This document shows, piece by piece, positions 17,015 through 25,677 of a DNA stretch of 64,000 nt. This stretch comes from Holtiella tumoricola (lineage in GTDB: Bacteria > Bacillota > Clostridia > Lachnospirales > Cellulosilyticaceae). The DNA lies in NCBI RefSeq assembly GCF_027857615.1, contig NZ_JAQIFT010000040.1:1-64000 (forward strand), given 5' to 3'. Under the pieces are notes generated by a model that saw only the letters and a program-made list of their open reading frames with translations, searched no databases and had not been told where the DNA came from. Position 1 is the first letter of the stretch. The number at the start of each line of letters is the position of its first letter. The position numbers and the translations under genes are program-made.

Positions 17015-18118
17015 ATGACTGACCAAGAGTATATGACACATGCTTTGGAACTGGCTCGAAAAGGTTGTGGTTTTGTAAGTCCGAATCCTATGGTTGGAGC
17101 TGTGATCGTTAAAAATAATAAGGTCATTGGGCAAGGCTGGCATGAAAAATATGGACAGCTTCATGCAGAAAGAAATGCACTGGTAGGTTGTAAAGAATCC
17201 CCTCATGGTGCAACACTCTATGTCACTCTAGAACCCTGTTGTCATTATGGAAAAACACCACCTTGTACAGATGCTATTTTAGAGAGTGGTATCACAAGAG
17301 TTGTAATCGGAACACTTGACCCTAATCCACTTGTATCTGGAAAAGGTGTTTCAATCTTACAAGCTAAGGGAATTGAAGTGTTGAGCGGTGTATTAGAAAA
17401 AGAATGTCTAGAACTTAATCAGGTATTTTTTCATTATATCAAAACGAAGACGCCTTATGTGGTCATGAAGTATGCCATGACTATGGATGGAAAAATTGCA
17501 ACTTCTACAGGTAAATCAAAATGGATTACAGGAGATCAAGCAAGAATACATGTACATAAAGAACGCCATCGCTATACGGGCATCATGGTAGGCGTTGGGA
17601 CAGTAATTGCAGATAATCCTATGCTTACGTGCAGGTTAGAAAATGGATGTAATCCGATTCGTATTATCTGCGACACCCATTTAAGGACACCTTTAAACGC
17701 TCAAGTGGTAGCAACAGCTTCTAGTGTAAGGACCATTATTGCAACGTGTTGTGCGGAAAAGGACAGATACATGCCCTATGAAATAGCTGGATGTGAGATT
17801 TTACTTATTCCTAAAGAAGATAATCATATTGATTTACAAATATTGATGCAGCAACTAGGCATATTAAAAATCGATAGCCTTATTTTAGAAGGTGGCGGGA
17901 CACTCAATGCTTCCGCTATGCAAAGTGGTATTGTCAACAAGGTGCAGGCTTATATTGCACCAAAGTTATTTGGTGGTGATGAAGCAAGGACACCTATTGG
18001 GGGTAGCGGTATTGATGAACCAACTTATTGCTTTAAACTGAAAAATCAAAAACTCACATGGTTTGGAGAAGATTTGTTATTAGAAAGTGAGGTGGAATAT
18101 CCGTGTTTACAGGAATAG
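17015..18118 (+). CDS. ribD: Bifunctional riboflavin deaminase/reductase RibD
   Basis: This 367-residue enzyme does the second and third steps of riboflavin synthesis in the cytosol: deamination of the diaminopyrimidine product of GTP cyclohydrolase II, then NADPH reduction of the ribose. The N-terminal deaminase has the zinc site HAERNAL and PCCHYGKTPPC. The C-terminal reductase starts near 145 (PYVVMKYAMTMDGKIA) and includes GVGTVIADNP and LILEGGGTLN. ATG 17015 follows GGAGG by eight bases; an upstream in-frame TTG overlaps that site and is rejected. First gene of the operon under the FMN riboswitch; its end overlaps ribE by 16 nt. Confidence 0.97.
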   Translation: MTDQEYMTHALELARKGCGFVSPNPMVGAVIVKNNKVIGQGWHEKYGQLHAERNALVGCKESPHGATLYVTLEPCCHYGKTPPCTDAILESGITRVVIGTLDPNPLVSGKGVSILQAKGIEVLSGVLEKECLELNQVFFHYIKTKTPYVVMKYAMTMDGKIATSTGKSKWITGDQARIHVHKERHRYTGIMVGVGTVIADNPMLTCRLENGCNPIRIICDTHLRTPLNAQVVATASSVRTIIATCCAEKDRYMPYEIAGCEILLIPKEDNHIDLQILMQQLGILKIDSLILEGGGTLNASAMQSGIVNKVQAYIAPKLFGGDEARTPIGGSGIDEPTYCFKLKNQKLTWFGEDLLLESEVEYPCLQE

Positions 18119-18732
18119 TCGAAGAGATTGGTAAAGTACAAGGCATACAGAAGAGAATGAAATCCTCTATCCTTATGATTACCGGGAATAAAATCTTTGA
18201 AGACTTGAAGATTGGTGATAGTGTATCTACGAATGGCGTATGCCTTACAGTGTCAAAGTTAGGGAATTGTACTTTTTATGCAGATGTGATGAATGAGACA
18301 CTTTCTCGTTCTGCATTAGGAAACCTTACCATTGGAAGTTATGTGAATTTAGAACGTGCCATGGCGAGTAATGGACGATTTGGAGGACATATTGTTTCAG
18401 GGCATATTGATGGTACAGGAAAAATTGTATCTATTCATAAAGATGATAATGCTATTTGGTATACCGTACAAACGGATTCTAAGATTATGAGATATATCAT
18501 TGAAAAAGGTTCTATAGCCATTGATGGCATCAGCCTTACAGTAGCAAAAGTAGAAAAGGATCATTTTAGTGTTTCAATCATTCCCCATACAGCAAAAGAA
18601 ACCATACTATCTCTAAAAAGGGTAGGGGAACTTGTGAATCTTGAAAATGACATCATTGGTAAATATATTGAAAAGTTTGTTACTCCCCAGAGTAACATTA
18701 CAGAAGCATTCTTATTAAAACATGGATTTTAG
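18103..18732 (+). CDS. ribE: Riboflavin synthase alpha chain RibE
   Basis: This 209-residue enzyme dismutates two 6,7-dimethyl-8-ribityllumazine molecules to riboflavin. It starts with GTG at 18103 (GAGGTGG at 18088-18094) inside the end of ribD. The two repeated lumazine-binding barrels are visible: MFTGIVEEIG...GVCLTV and FGGHIVSGHIDGTG...AIDGISLTV, followed by SVSIIPHTAKETIL. Length is typical for the family. Confidence 0.96.
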   Translation: MFTGIVEEIGKVQGIQKRMKSSILMITGNKIFEDLKIGDSVSTNGVCLTVSKLGNCTFYADVMNETLSRSALGNLTIGSYVNLERAMASNGRFGGHIVSGHIDGTGKIVSIHKDDNAIWYTVQTDSKIMRYIIEKGSIAIDGISLTVAKVEKDHFSVSIIPHTAKETILSLKRVGELVNLENDIIGKYIEKFVTPQSNITEAFLLKHGF

Positions 18733-18741
18733 GAGGGTAAT

Positions 18742-19944
18742 ATGTTTGAGTATCATACAATACCAGAGGCTTTAGAGGCATTAAGAAAAGGTGAGATCAT
18801 TCTTGTAACAGATGATGAAGATCGTGAAAATGAAGGTGACTTTATTTGTGCCGCTGAATTTGCAACAACACAAAATATTAATTTTATGGCTACCTATGGC
18901 AAGGGGCTCATTTGTATGCCAATGGATGAAGCACTTTGTGAAAAGTTAGGACTTCATCAAATGGTAACCAACAATACAGATAATCATACAACAGCTTTTA
19001 CAGTGTCTATTGATCATGTGGATACAACAACGGGTATCTCAGCAGCTGAAAGAAGTATAACAGCATTAAAAGCCATAGATGAAGAGGCATGCCCAGAAGA
19101 TTTTCGTAGACCAGGACACATGTTCCCACTTTTAGCTAAGAAAAATGGGGTGATTGAACGTAATGGTCATACAGAAGCGACAGTTGATCTCATGAAGTTA
19201 GCAGGATTAAAGCCATGTGGGCTTTGCTGTGAAATCATGAGAGAAGATGGACATATGATGCGTACACCGGAACTCATTGAATTTGCAAAAGATTGGAATA
19301 TGAAGTTTATAACCATCAAAGCACTGCAAGAGTATCGTAAAAGATTTGATCACCTTGTAGAGTGTATGGCAACACCTAAGCTTCCAACATCTTATGGTAA
19401 TTTTAGAGCCTATGGCTATGTGAATAAACTTAATGGAGAACATCATGTAGCACTTGTTAAAGGTGACATTGGTGATGGAGAAGATATACTTTGTCGTGTT
19501 CATTCAGAATGTTTAACAGGAGATGTATTTGGTTCTTCACGTTGTGATTGTGGTGATCAATTAGCTACTGCAATGAAACAAATTGAAAAGGAAGGTCGTG
19601 GCATTCTTCTTTATATGCGTCAAGAAGGCCGTGGCATTGGATTAATAAATAAGTTAAAAGCTTATGAACTTCAACAAGCAGGAATGGATACAGCCGAAGC
19701 CAATGTTGCTCTTGGTTTTGAAGAAGATTTGAGAGAGTATTATATTGGTGCACAAATTCTTAAAGACTTAGGCGTCAAAACCATGAGACTATTAACTAAT
19801 AACCCAGATAAAGTTTATCAACTTTCCGATTTTGGAATCAAGATTGTAGAACGTGTATCTATTGAAATAGAGGCGAACGAACATGATGCTTTCTATCTTA
19901 AAACAAAACAATGCAAAATGGGTCATTATTTAAACATACATTAA
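18742..19944 (+). CDS. ribBA: DHBP synthase / GTP cyclohydrolase II RibBA
   Basis: This 400-residue fusion supplies both precursors of riboflavin. Residues ~1-200 are 3,4-dihydroxy-2-butanone-4-phosphate synthase (TDDEDRENEGDF acidic loop, RPGHMFPL, GHTEATVDL). Residues ~205-400 are GTP cyclohydrolase II with the zinc cysteines in CLTGDVFGSSRCDCGDQL and the catalytic MRQEGRGIGL, ending LLTNNPDK. AGGAGG at 18731-18736 overlaps the ribE stop. Both halves look complete. Confidence 0.97.
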   Translation: MFEYHTIPEALEALRKGEIILVTDDEDRENEGDFICAAEFATTQNINFMATYGKGLICMPMDEALCEKLGLHQMVTNNTDNHTTAFTVSIDHVDTTTGISAAERSITALKAIDEEACPEDFRRPGHMFPLLAKKNGVIERNGHTEATVDLMKLAGLKPCGLCCEIMREDGHMMRTPELIEFAKDWNMKFITIKALQEYRKRFDHLVECMATPKLPTSYGNFRAYGYVNKLNGEHHVALVKGDIGDGEDILCRVHSECLTGDVFGSSRCDCGDQLATAMKQIEKEGRGILLYMRQEGRGIGLINKLKAYELQQAGMDTAEANVALGFEEDLREYYIGAQILKDLGVKTMRLLTNNPDKVYQLSDFGIKIVERVSIEIEANEHDAFYLKTKQCKMGHYLNIH

Positions 19945-19968
19945 TAAAAAATTAAGGAGATTAAAAAC

Positions 19969-20436
19969 ATGAAAATCTATGAAGGAAAATTGGTATCAAC
20001 AGACATTAAAATTGGAATTGTAGTCGCAAGGTTTAATGAATTTATTACAAGCAAATTATTAGGTGGTGCAGTAGATGCCCTTACACGCCATGAAGTCAGA
20101 GAAGAAAATATTGAAGTGGCATGGGTTCCAGGGGCTTTTGAGATTCCACTTATTGCATCTAAAATGGCAAAAAGCAATAAATATGATGCAATCATCTGCC
20201 TTGGAGCAGTGATTCGTGGTAATACAACACACTATGACTATGTATGTAGTGAAGTTTCAAAAGGCATTGCTAGTGTTTCTTTGAGTAGTGATATTCCGGT
20301 TATGTTTGGCGTAGTCACCACAGAAAATATTGAGCAAGCTATTGAGCGTGCAGGTACAAAAGCAGGAAATAAAGGTTTTGATTGTGCAATGGGTGCCATT
20401 GAGATGGTGAACTTAATAAGAGAAATAGAACAATAA
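19969..20436 (+). CDS. ribH: Lumazine synthase RibH
   Basis: This 155-residue enzyme condenses the ribitylamino-pyrimidinedione with dihydroxybutanone phosphate to make lumazine. It has VARFNEFIT, WVPGAFEIP, ICLGAVIRGNTTHYDYV (catalytic His in THYDYV) and PVMFGVVTTENIEQA. These enzymes form icosahedral shells in many bacteria. AAGGAG precedes the ATG at 19969. Confidence 0.97.
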   Translation: MKIYEGKLVSTDIKIGIVVARFNEFITSKLLGGAVDALTRHEVREENIEVAWVPGAFEIPLIASKMAKSNKYDAIICLGAVIRGNTTHYDYVCSEVSKGIASVSLSSDIPVMFGVVTTENIEQAIERAGTKAGNKGFDCAMGAIEMVNLIREIEQ

Positions 20437-20438
20437 GC

Positions 20439-21131
20439 ATGCTGAACTTAGTATTTGACTATGATGGCACACTTCATAATAGTATTGAAATCTATGCACC
20501 AGCATTTAGACTGGCCTATAAGGAATTAGTTGAAAAAGGATTTGTAGAGCCAAGAGACTATTCAGATAAAGAAATAAGCTATTGGTTAGGGTTTTCAGCA
20601 GCTGAAATGTGGCATACGTTTATGCCCACATTAGAAGCATCTCAAAAACAAAATGCTAGTATGAGAATTGGCAAAGAAATGATTGGGCTTATCAAAGAAG
20701 GTAAGGCTAAGCTCTATCCACACGCATTAGAAATTTTAGAACAACTTAAAATAAAGGGTTATAACCTTATATTCTTAAGCAATTGTAAGCGTGCATATAT
20801 GGAAGCACATATTGAGGCCTTTCAATTAGAACAATACTTTACTGGATTTTATTGCTCAGAAGATTATGGCTTTATACCAAAATACGAAATCTTTAATGTG
20901 ATCAAGACACGTTATACAGGTGACTTTATCATTATTGGTGATCGATTTCAAGATATGGAGATCGCTCAAAAATATCAACTTGAATCAATAGGTTGTTTAT
21001 ATGGTTTTGGTGATGAAAATGAATTAGAAATGGCGACTTATAAGATACATAGTCTAGATGAAATAGAGCAGACGATTTGTCTATTAGAGTATCCCATTAG
21101 AGATCATACAAGCGTTTTTATAAAGGAGTAG
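20439..21131 (+). CDS. HAD-family phosphatase in rib operon
   Basis: This 230-residue haloacid dehalogenase-type phosphatase starts 2 nt after ribH with no separate ribosome-binding site, so it depends on translation of ribH. Motifs are DYDGTLHNS (nucleophile D), FLSNC (motif II), an IPKYEIF lysine and IIGDRFQDMEIA (motif IV). An alpha-helical cap lies between motifs I and II. Riboflavin synthesis needs a phosphatase for 5-amino-6-ribitylamino-uracil phosphate, a job done by HAD enzymes such as YcsE in Bacillus. Its place in the FMN-controlled operon makes it a good candidate. The substrate is inferred from context only. Confidence 0.85.
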   Translation: MLNLVFDYDGTLHNSIEIYAPAFRLAYKELVEKGFVEPRDYSDKEISYWLGFSAAEMWHTFMPTLEASQKQNASMRIGKEMIGLIKEGKAKLYPHALEILEQLKIKGYNLIFLSNCKRAYMEAHIEAFQLEQYFTGFYCSEDYGFIPKYEIFNVIKTRYTGDFIIIGDRFQDMEIAQKYQLESIGCLYGFGDENELEMATYKIHSLDEIEQTICLLEYPIRDHTSVFIKE

Positions 21132-21150
21132 CGAAGGCTACTCTTTTTTT
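21126..21150 (+). terminator. Rho-independent terminator of rib operon
   Basis: GAGTAGC (21126-21132) pairs with GCTACTC (21137-21143), followed by seven T. The stem begins inside the last codons of the HAD gene. Confidence 0.9.
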
Positions 21151-21282
21151 GATGTTAATTTATTTTTGGCTATACGACACTATACTACACAAAATGCCCT
21201 ATAAATTTGTTACAATACTACTATATTTTCAGATAATGCTTCAACTTATTTATAAGGACAAGAAGGAACTGGGGGATAGCCA

Positions 21283-22887
21283 ATGTTAAAAGTATTTTTA
21301 GTCGAAGATGAATTTGCTGTACGCGAACGTATGAAAAAGAACATGGATTGGGAGGTACATGGGTTCTGCTTAGTGGGAGAAGCAGGAGATGGGGAATTAG
21401 CTTATCCTATGATTCAGGAATTACAACCAGATATTTTGATTACAGATATTCGCATGCCTTTTATGGATGGACTACAACTTATAGAACTCATAAAGCCAAG
21501 TATGCCTAAGATGAAAATTCTTATTTTAAGTGGCTATGATGAATTTGACTATGCAAAGGAAGCCATTCGTCTAGGTGTAACGGATTATTTACTTAAGCCC
21601 ATTACATCTAAAAAGCTTCTAGAATCGCTAAGTGAAGTAGCCAATCTTATTAATAAGGAAAAACAACAAGAAGCGCACTATGAGCAGTGGCAGTTTGAAA
21701 ACCAAGAAAAGCTTCAACTTGCTAAAAAGAAGTTTTTTTATGATTTAGTAACGGGTAGGCAAGGTATTCAGGCATTGATTGAAAAAGCTAAGGAATTGGA
21801 GCTAGATTTAACAGCCACAGCTTATAATATTATGCTTTTTAAAGTCTCATTTATAGACAAGTTATCCCTAACAGATGAAGAAGCTTTAAGACAAACCTTA
21901 AAAAACTATTTAAGCTTACAAAAACAGCTATTAGTATGTGAACGAGATGGGGAGGGCTATGCCATTTTATTAAAGGGCTCAGATGGAAATCTATCAAGTT
22001 TAGAACAAAATCTCATTACTCAAATTTCTGAACTTTTAAAAGCCTATCCTATTATGCATTATACATTAGCACTAGGAGAAAAAGTCAGTAGAATGAGTGA
22101 AATCCCTCATGCCTATGATACAGCAAGCCAAGCTTTAGCTTATCGTTATCTTCTGAATGACACACAAGTCTTACGCTATGATGCACTCAAAGATTATAAT
22201 ACCTTTGTTTCCAATCATTCTTTGGACTTACAGGAAGTTATCATTCCCAAAATAGATAAGAGGAAGTTAGAAAACTTTTTACATGACGGAAGGATTGAAG
22301 AGGTTCCTACGTTTATAAGTACCTATTTTAATCATCTGGATGAAAGTTTAGAGTCTTATTTGTTCCGTCAGTATCTGGTGATGGATATTTATTTTAGTAT
22401 GACTACTTTTTGTGAACAACTTGAAATGCCACCAGAAAAAATTGAACAACTTTATGGCAATTTACAAAATGTAAATGGCTTTATGCAAGATAAAGCCATT
22501 TTTAAGCAAACCATTGAAAACTGGTTACTTCAGAGTATCAAACTTCGTGAGTCTATAAGTAGTAAGCGCTATAATGCATTAATCAATCAAGTTAAACGTT
22601 ACTTACAAGATAACTATAATAAAGAAAGCTTATCCCTCAATCAAGTCGCCGAGTATGTAGGGATTAGTCCTAGCCATCTGAGTACACTTTTTAGTCAAGA
22701 AACAGGCCAAACCTTCGTCTCTTATTTAACGGAAATACGTATGGAAAAGGCAAAAGAACTTCTCCGTTGCACCAATATGAAGACGTTAGAGATCGGCTAT
22801 GAAGTCGGCTATAAAGATCCACATTACTTTAGCTACCTTTTTAAGAAAACACAAAGTTGTACACCTAAAGAATATAGGAGAGCTTAG
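21283..22887 (+). CDS. YesN-like response regulator (receiver + AraC HTH)
   Basis: This 534-residue regulator has a receiver domain at 1-120: FLVEDE acidic pocket, phospho-acceptor D in ILITDIRMP, and the K in YLLKPI. A long middle region follows, and a C-terminal AraC/XylS helix-turn-helix pair (about 430-534: LNQVAEYVGISPSHLSTLF ... EIGYEVGYKDPHYFSYLFKK). It is paired with the kinase starting 2 nt downstream and lies just upstream of a sugar ABC transporter, which it very probably activates. No specific DNA site was identified. Confidence 0.92.
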   Translation: MLKVFLVEDEFAVRERMKKNMDWEVHGFCLVGEAGDGELAYPMIQELQPDILITDIRMPFMDGLQLIELIKPSMPKMKILILSGYDEFDYAKEAIRLGVTDYLLKPITSKKLLESLSEVANLINKEKQQEAHYEQWQFENQEKLQLAKKKFFYDLVTGRQGIQALIEKAKELELDLTATAYNIMLFKVSFIDKLSLTDEEALRQTLKNYLSLQKQLLVCERDGEGYAILLKGSDGNLSSLEQNLITQISELLKAYPIMHYTLALGEKVSRMSEIPHAYDTASQALAYRYLLNDTQVLRYDALKDYNTFVSNHSLDLQEVIIPKIDKRKLENFLHDGRIEEVPTFISTYFNHLDESLESYLFRQYLVMDIYFSMTTFCEQLEMPPEKIEQLYGNLQNVNGFMQDKAIFKQTIENWLLQSIKLRESISSKRYNALINQVKRYLQDNYNKESLSLNQVAEYVGISPSHLSTLFSQETGQTFVSYLTEIRMEKAKELLRCTNMKTLEIGYEVGYKDPHYFSYLFKKTQSCTPKEYRRA

Positions 22888-22888
22888 C

Positions 22889-24346
22889 ATGAATTGGACC
22901 AATATGTCACTTAAAACCAAGCTCAAGCTTTTCATGTTTAGTGTACTGATACCTTTGGTGTGCTTAGTTCTTTATATGATTGTACGCTTTAGTACTTATA
23001 CCGATCGCTATGTACCGATTATTAATGATATCAATATTGCCAATGCATTTGATATGCACTTTAAACAAGATGTAGACTATGCTATGTATCGTATTGCCAT
23101 AGGATCTGAAAAATTCGAAAATACACAGATTGAACAGATTCTAAAAAGGAGTAAGGTTTATTTTAAACAACTTGAAGATGGAACAAATTTAGAAAAAAGT
23201 CGCAAACAAGTACGTATGGCTCAAAGAAATCTTGAACTTTTAGAGAAAAAAATCTATCAAATCAAAGCCAATTGCGAAGAGAGCGGGCACTATGATGAGA
23301 ATATGTTTATCTTAGAAAATGATATTTACGTTTTTACCGAACTGATTACAGATGAAATCGAAGAATATGTTTATTATGAAGCCCTAGAACTTGAAAAAGT
23401 AAAACATGCTATTGAGAATGATATTAATCATATGCTCCAGATTATTTTACTTATTTTTGCATGTGTACTAGTGGTTACATGGCTGCTTATCATAGTCATC
23501 TCAGATAGTATTTCTAAACCACTTCAACACTTGTGTGAACTGACTAAGCAAGTAGGGGAAGGAGACTTTAGTATCAAACAACCTAAAAGTCGTGGGGATG
23601 AGGTCATGGCACTGGAGCAGAGCTTTCATACAATGGTTGGTAAAATAGAGAGCTTAGTGGAAAATGTAAAGCAAGAGCAAATTAACTTACGACAAATGGA
23701 ACTTAAGCTACTACAAGTTCAAATTAATCCTCACTTTCTCTATAATACGTTAGATGCCATCAGCTGGATGGCTGAAGATGGACAAACGGATGAGGTCGTT
23801 GAAATGGTTTCAGCATTATCTGAGTTTTTTAGGACAGGACTGAGTAAAGGACGTGACTATATTACCCTCAAAGAAGAAGAAAGTCACATTAGGAGCTACT
23901 TACAAATTCAGAAGTTTAGATATGCAGATATCTTGGAATATGAAATAGACATTCCTGAAGTTATTGGTGACTTTATGCTACTCAAATTAACGTTGCAACC
24001 TCTTATAGAAAACGCACTTTATCATGGCATCAAACAAAAAAGAGGTAAAGGGAAAATTACAGTAACGGCAGACTATGATGTTTATTCCATATTCTTAAAG
24101 GTGAAAGATAATGGGATTGGTATGAAAGAAGATGAGTTGCAAGCTTTAAGAGAGCGTGTAGAAAGAGGTAATTTAGCCACATCCGATAAAGGTTTTGGTC
24201 TTGCTAATGTCCATGAACGTATTAGACTAAATTATGGTAATGATTATGGTTTAGTGATTGATAGTACCTATGGAGAAGGAACATGTGTAACCGTTTGTCT
24301 TCCGTCTCGTACAAGTCTCCCTAAAGAAAACTTACTTTTTCTATAA
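22889..24346 (+). CDS. YesM-like sensor histidine kinase
   Basis: This 485-residue membrane kinase starts at ATG 22889 behind TAGGAG; an earlier in-frame ATG inside the regulator gene is rejected. A first TM helix lies at ~12-32 and a short extracellular sensor to ~175. A second TM follows (IILLIFACVLVVTWLLIIVI) and a HAMP segment after it. The His_kinase motif is QINPHFLYNTLD and the ATPase has DNGIGMKEDEL and GFGLANVHERI. The extracellular part (~145 residues) is small and helical. It probably senses the sugar, or a binding protein carrying it, and phosphorylates the preceding regulator. Confidence 0.93.
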   Translation: MNWTNMSLKTKLKLFMFSVLIPLVCLVLYMIVRFSTYTDRYVPIINDINIANAFDMHFKQDVDYAMYRIAIGSEKFENTQIEQILKRSKVYFKQLEDGTNLEKSRKQVRMAQRNLELLEKKIYQIKANCEESGHYDENMFILENDIYVFTELITDEIEEYVYYEALELEKVKHAIENDINHMLQIILLIFACVLVVTWLLIIVISDSISKPLQHLCELTKQVGEGDFSIKQPKSRGDEVMALEQSFHTMVGKIESLVENVKQEQINLRQMELKLLQVQINPHFLYNTLDAISWMAEDGQTDEVVEMVSALSEFFRTGLSKGRDYITLKEEESHIRSYLQIQKFRYADILEYEIDIPEVIGDFMLLKLTLQPLIENALYHGIKQKRGKGKITVTADYDVYSIFLKVKDNGIGMKEDELQALRERVERGNLATSDKGFGLANVHERIRLNYGNDYGLVIDSTYGEGTCVTVCLPSRTSLPKENLLFL

Positions 24347-24508
24347 GAAAACACACCTTTTGTTAAAAAATTACCTAAGCTTTAAAAAATCAATAAAAAA
24401 TTGAAATAAAATCAAAATATATTCTGTATTAAAAAAATTTATTTCTCTTTATAATAAGCTCATAGAAAGTGATCAAAGGTAGTCAAAAATTTGAGGGGGT
24501 ATTTTAGG

Positions 24509-25588
24509 ATGAAAAGAAAATTTGTAAGTATTTTGTTAGGTATGACAATGCTTATGGGTTCATTAGTAGGCTGTAGTAGTGCACCAGCTGGAACGAGTAG
24601 CAATACCAACGATACACAAACAGAACAATCAAGTAGTACTCAGACCGAAGACACTGCTCAAGAAGAAACACCTGCTCCAGCAACTGAAACAGAAGATGAA
24701 CCCATTACAATTGGTTTTTCACAAGTAGGTGCTGAATCCGACTGGCGTGTTGCTAATACAGAATCTATGAAAGGTACACTTACACAAGAAAATGGCTTTA
24801 ACTTAATTTTTGCAGATGCACAACAAAAACAAGAAAATCAAATTAAAGCTGTACGTGACTTTATCTCTCAAGAAGTAGATGTCATTGTTATTGCTCCAGT
24901 TACGGAAACAGGTTGGGAAACAGTACTTGGTGAAGCAAAAGATGCTGAGATTCCAGTTATTATTGTAGATAGGATGATCGATGTATCCGATGATTCTCTT
25001 TATACTTGTTGGGTAGGATCAGACTTCTATCAAGAAGGCCTTGATGCTGTAACATGGCTTACAGGCTATATGGATTCTCTTGGTAAAGGTAGTGATGCGT
25101 TAAATGTAGCTGTTCTTCAAGGAACCATTGGTTCATCAGCTGAAATTGGTCGTACAAAAGGTGTACGTGATGGTTTAGCTAAACATAGTAATTATCAAAT
25201 TGTTCTTGAACAAACAGGTGAGTTTACCCAAGCAAAAGGCCAAGAGGTTATGGAATCATTCCTTAAATCAGGTGAACGTATTGATATCCTCATTGCTCAA
25301 AATGATAATATGGCTTTTGGTGCCATTGATGCCCTTAAAGCTGTTGGTAAAAAACCAGCTGAAGATGTAGTTATCGTATCTTTCGATGCAGTAAAAGCAG
25401 CATTTGAATCGATGATTGCTGGTGAAATGAATGTTTCAGTTGAATGTAACCCACTTCATGGACCACGTGTAGCAGAACTTGCTAAAGCCATCATGAAAGG
25501 TGAAACAGTAGAAAAAATTCAATATGTAGATGAAGGTGTATACCCAGCAGATACAGCTGCTCAAATCCTTCCTGAACGTGCTTATTAA
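24509..25588 (+). CDS. ytfQ: Sugar-binding lipoprotein, YtfQ-like
   Basis: This 359-residue lipoprotein has a signal ending in a lipobox (LMGSLVGC), then a Ser/Thr/Glu/Gln-rich linker to ~70. The periplasmic-binding fold follows: IGFSQVGAESDWRVANTES, FADAQQKQENQIKAVRDFI and VIVIAPVTETGWE. Those blocks closely match YtfQ of E. coli, which binds galactofuranose; related proteins bind other furanoses or short oligosaccharides, so the exact ligand is uncertain. ATG 24509 follows GAGGGGG (24493-24499). It should deliver sugar to the transporter encoded next. Confidence 0.9.
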   Translation: MKRKFVSILLGMTMLMGSLVGCSSAPAGTSSNTNDTQTEQSSSTQTEDTAQEETPAPATETEDEPITIGFSQVGAESDWRVANTESMKGTLTQENGFNLIFADAQQKQENQIKAVRDFISQEVDVIVIAPVTETGWETVLGEAKDAEIPVIIVDRMIDVSDDSLYTCWVGSDFYQEGLDAVTWLTGYMDSLGKGSDALNVAVLQGTIGSSAEIGRTKGVRDGLAKHSNYQIVLEQTGEFTQAKGQEVMESFLKSGERIDILIAQNDNMAFGAIDALKAVGKKPAEDVVIVSFDAVKAAFESMIAGEMNVSVECNPLHGPRVAELAKAIMKGETVEKIQYVDEGVYPADTAAQILPERAY

Positions 25589-25603
25589 AACTGAATCTTA
25601 GTA

Positions 25604-25651
25604 AAAGTGTGAACCATGAACCATGAGAAGGTTCTCGTTCACACTTTTTTT
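25604..25651 (+). terminator. Intra-operon terminator after the binding-protein gene
   Basis: AAAGTGTGAAC (25604-25614) pairs with GTTCACACTTT (25637-25647), with an inner GAGAA/TTCTC stem (25625-25636) and a following T-run. It should give partial termination, so the binding protein is made in excess over the membrane parts. Confidence 0.85.
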
Positions 25652-25677
25652 ATCCAATTTTAGAAAGGGTGAATAAT

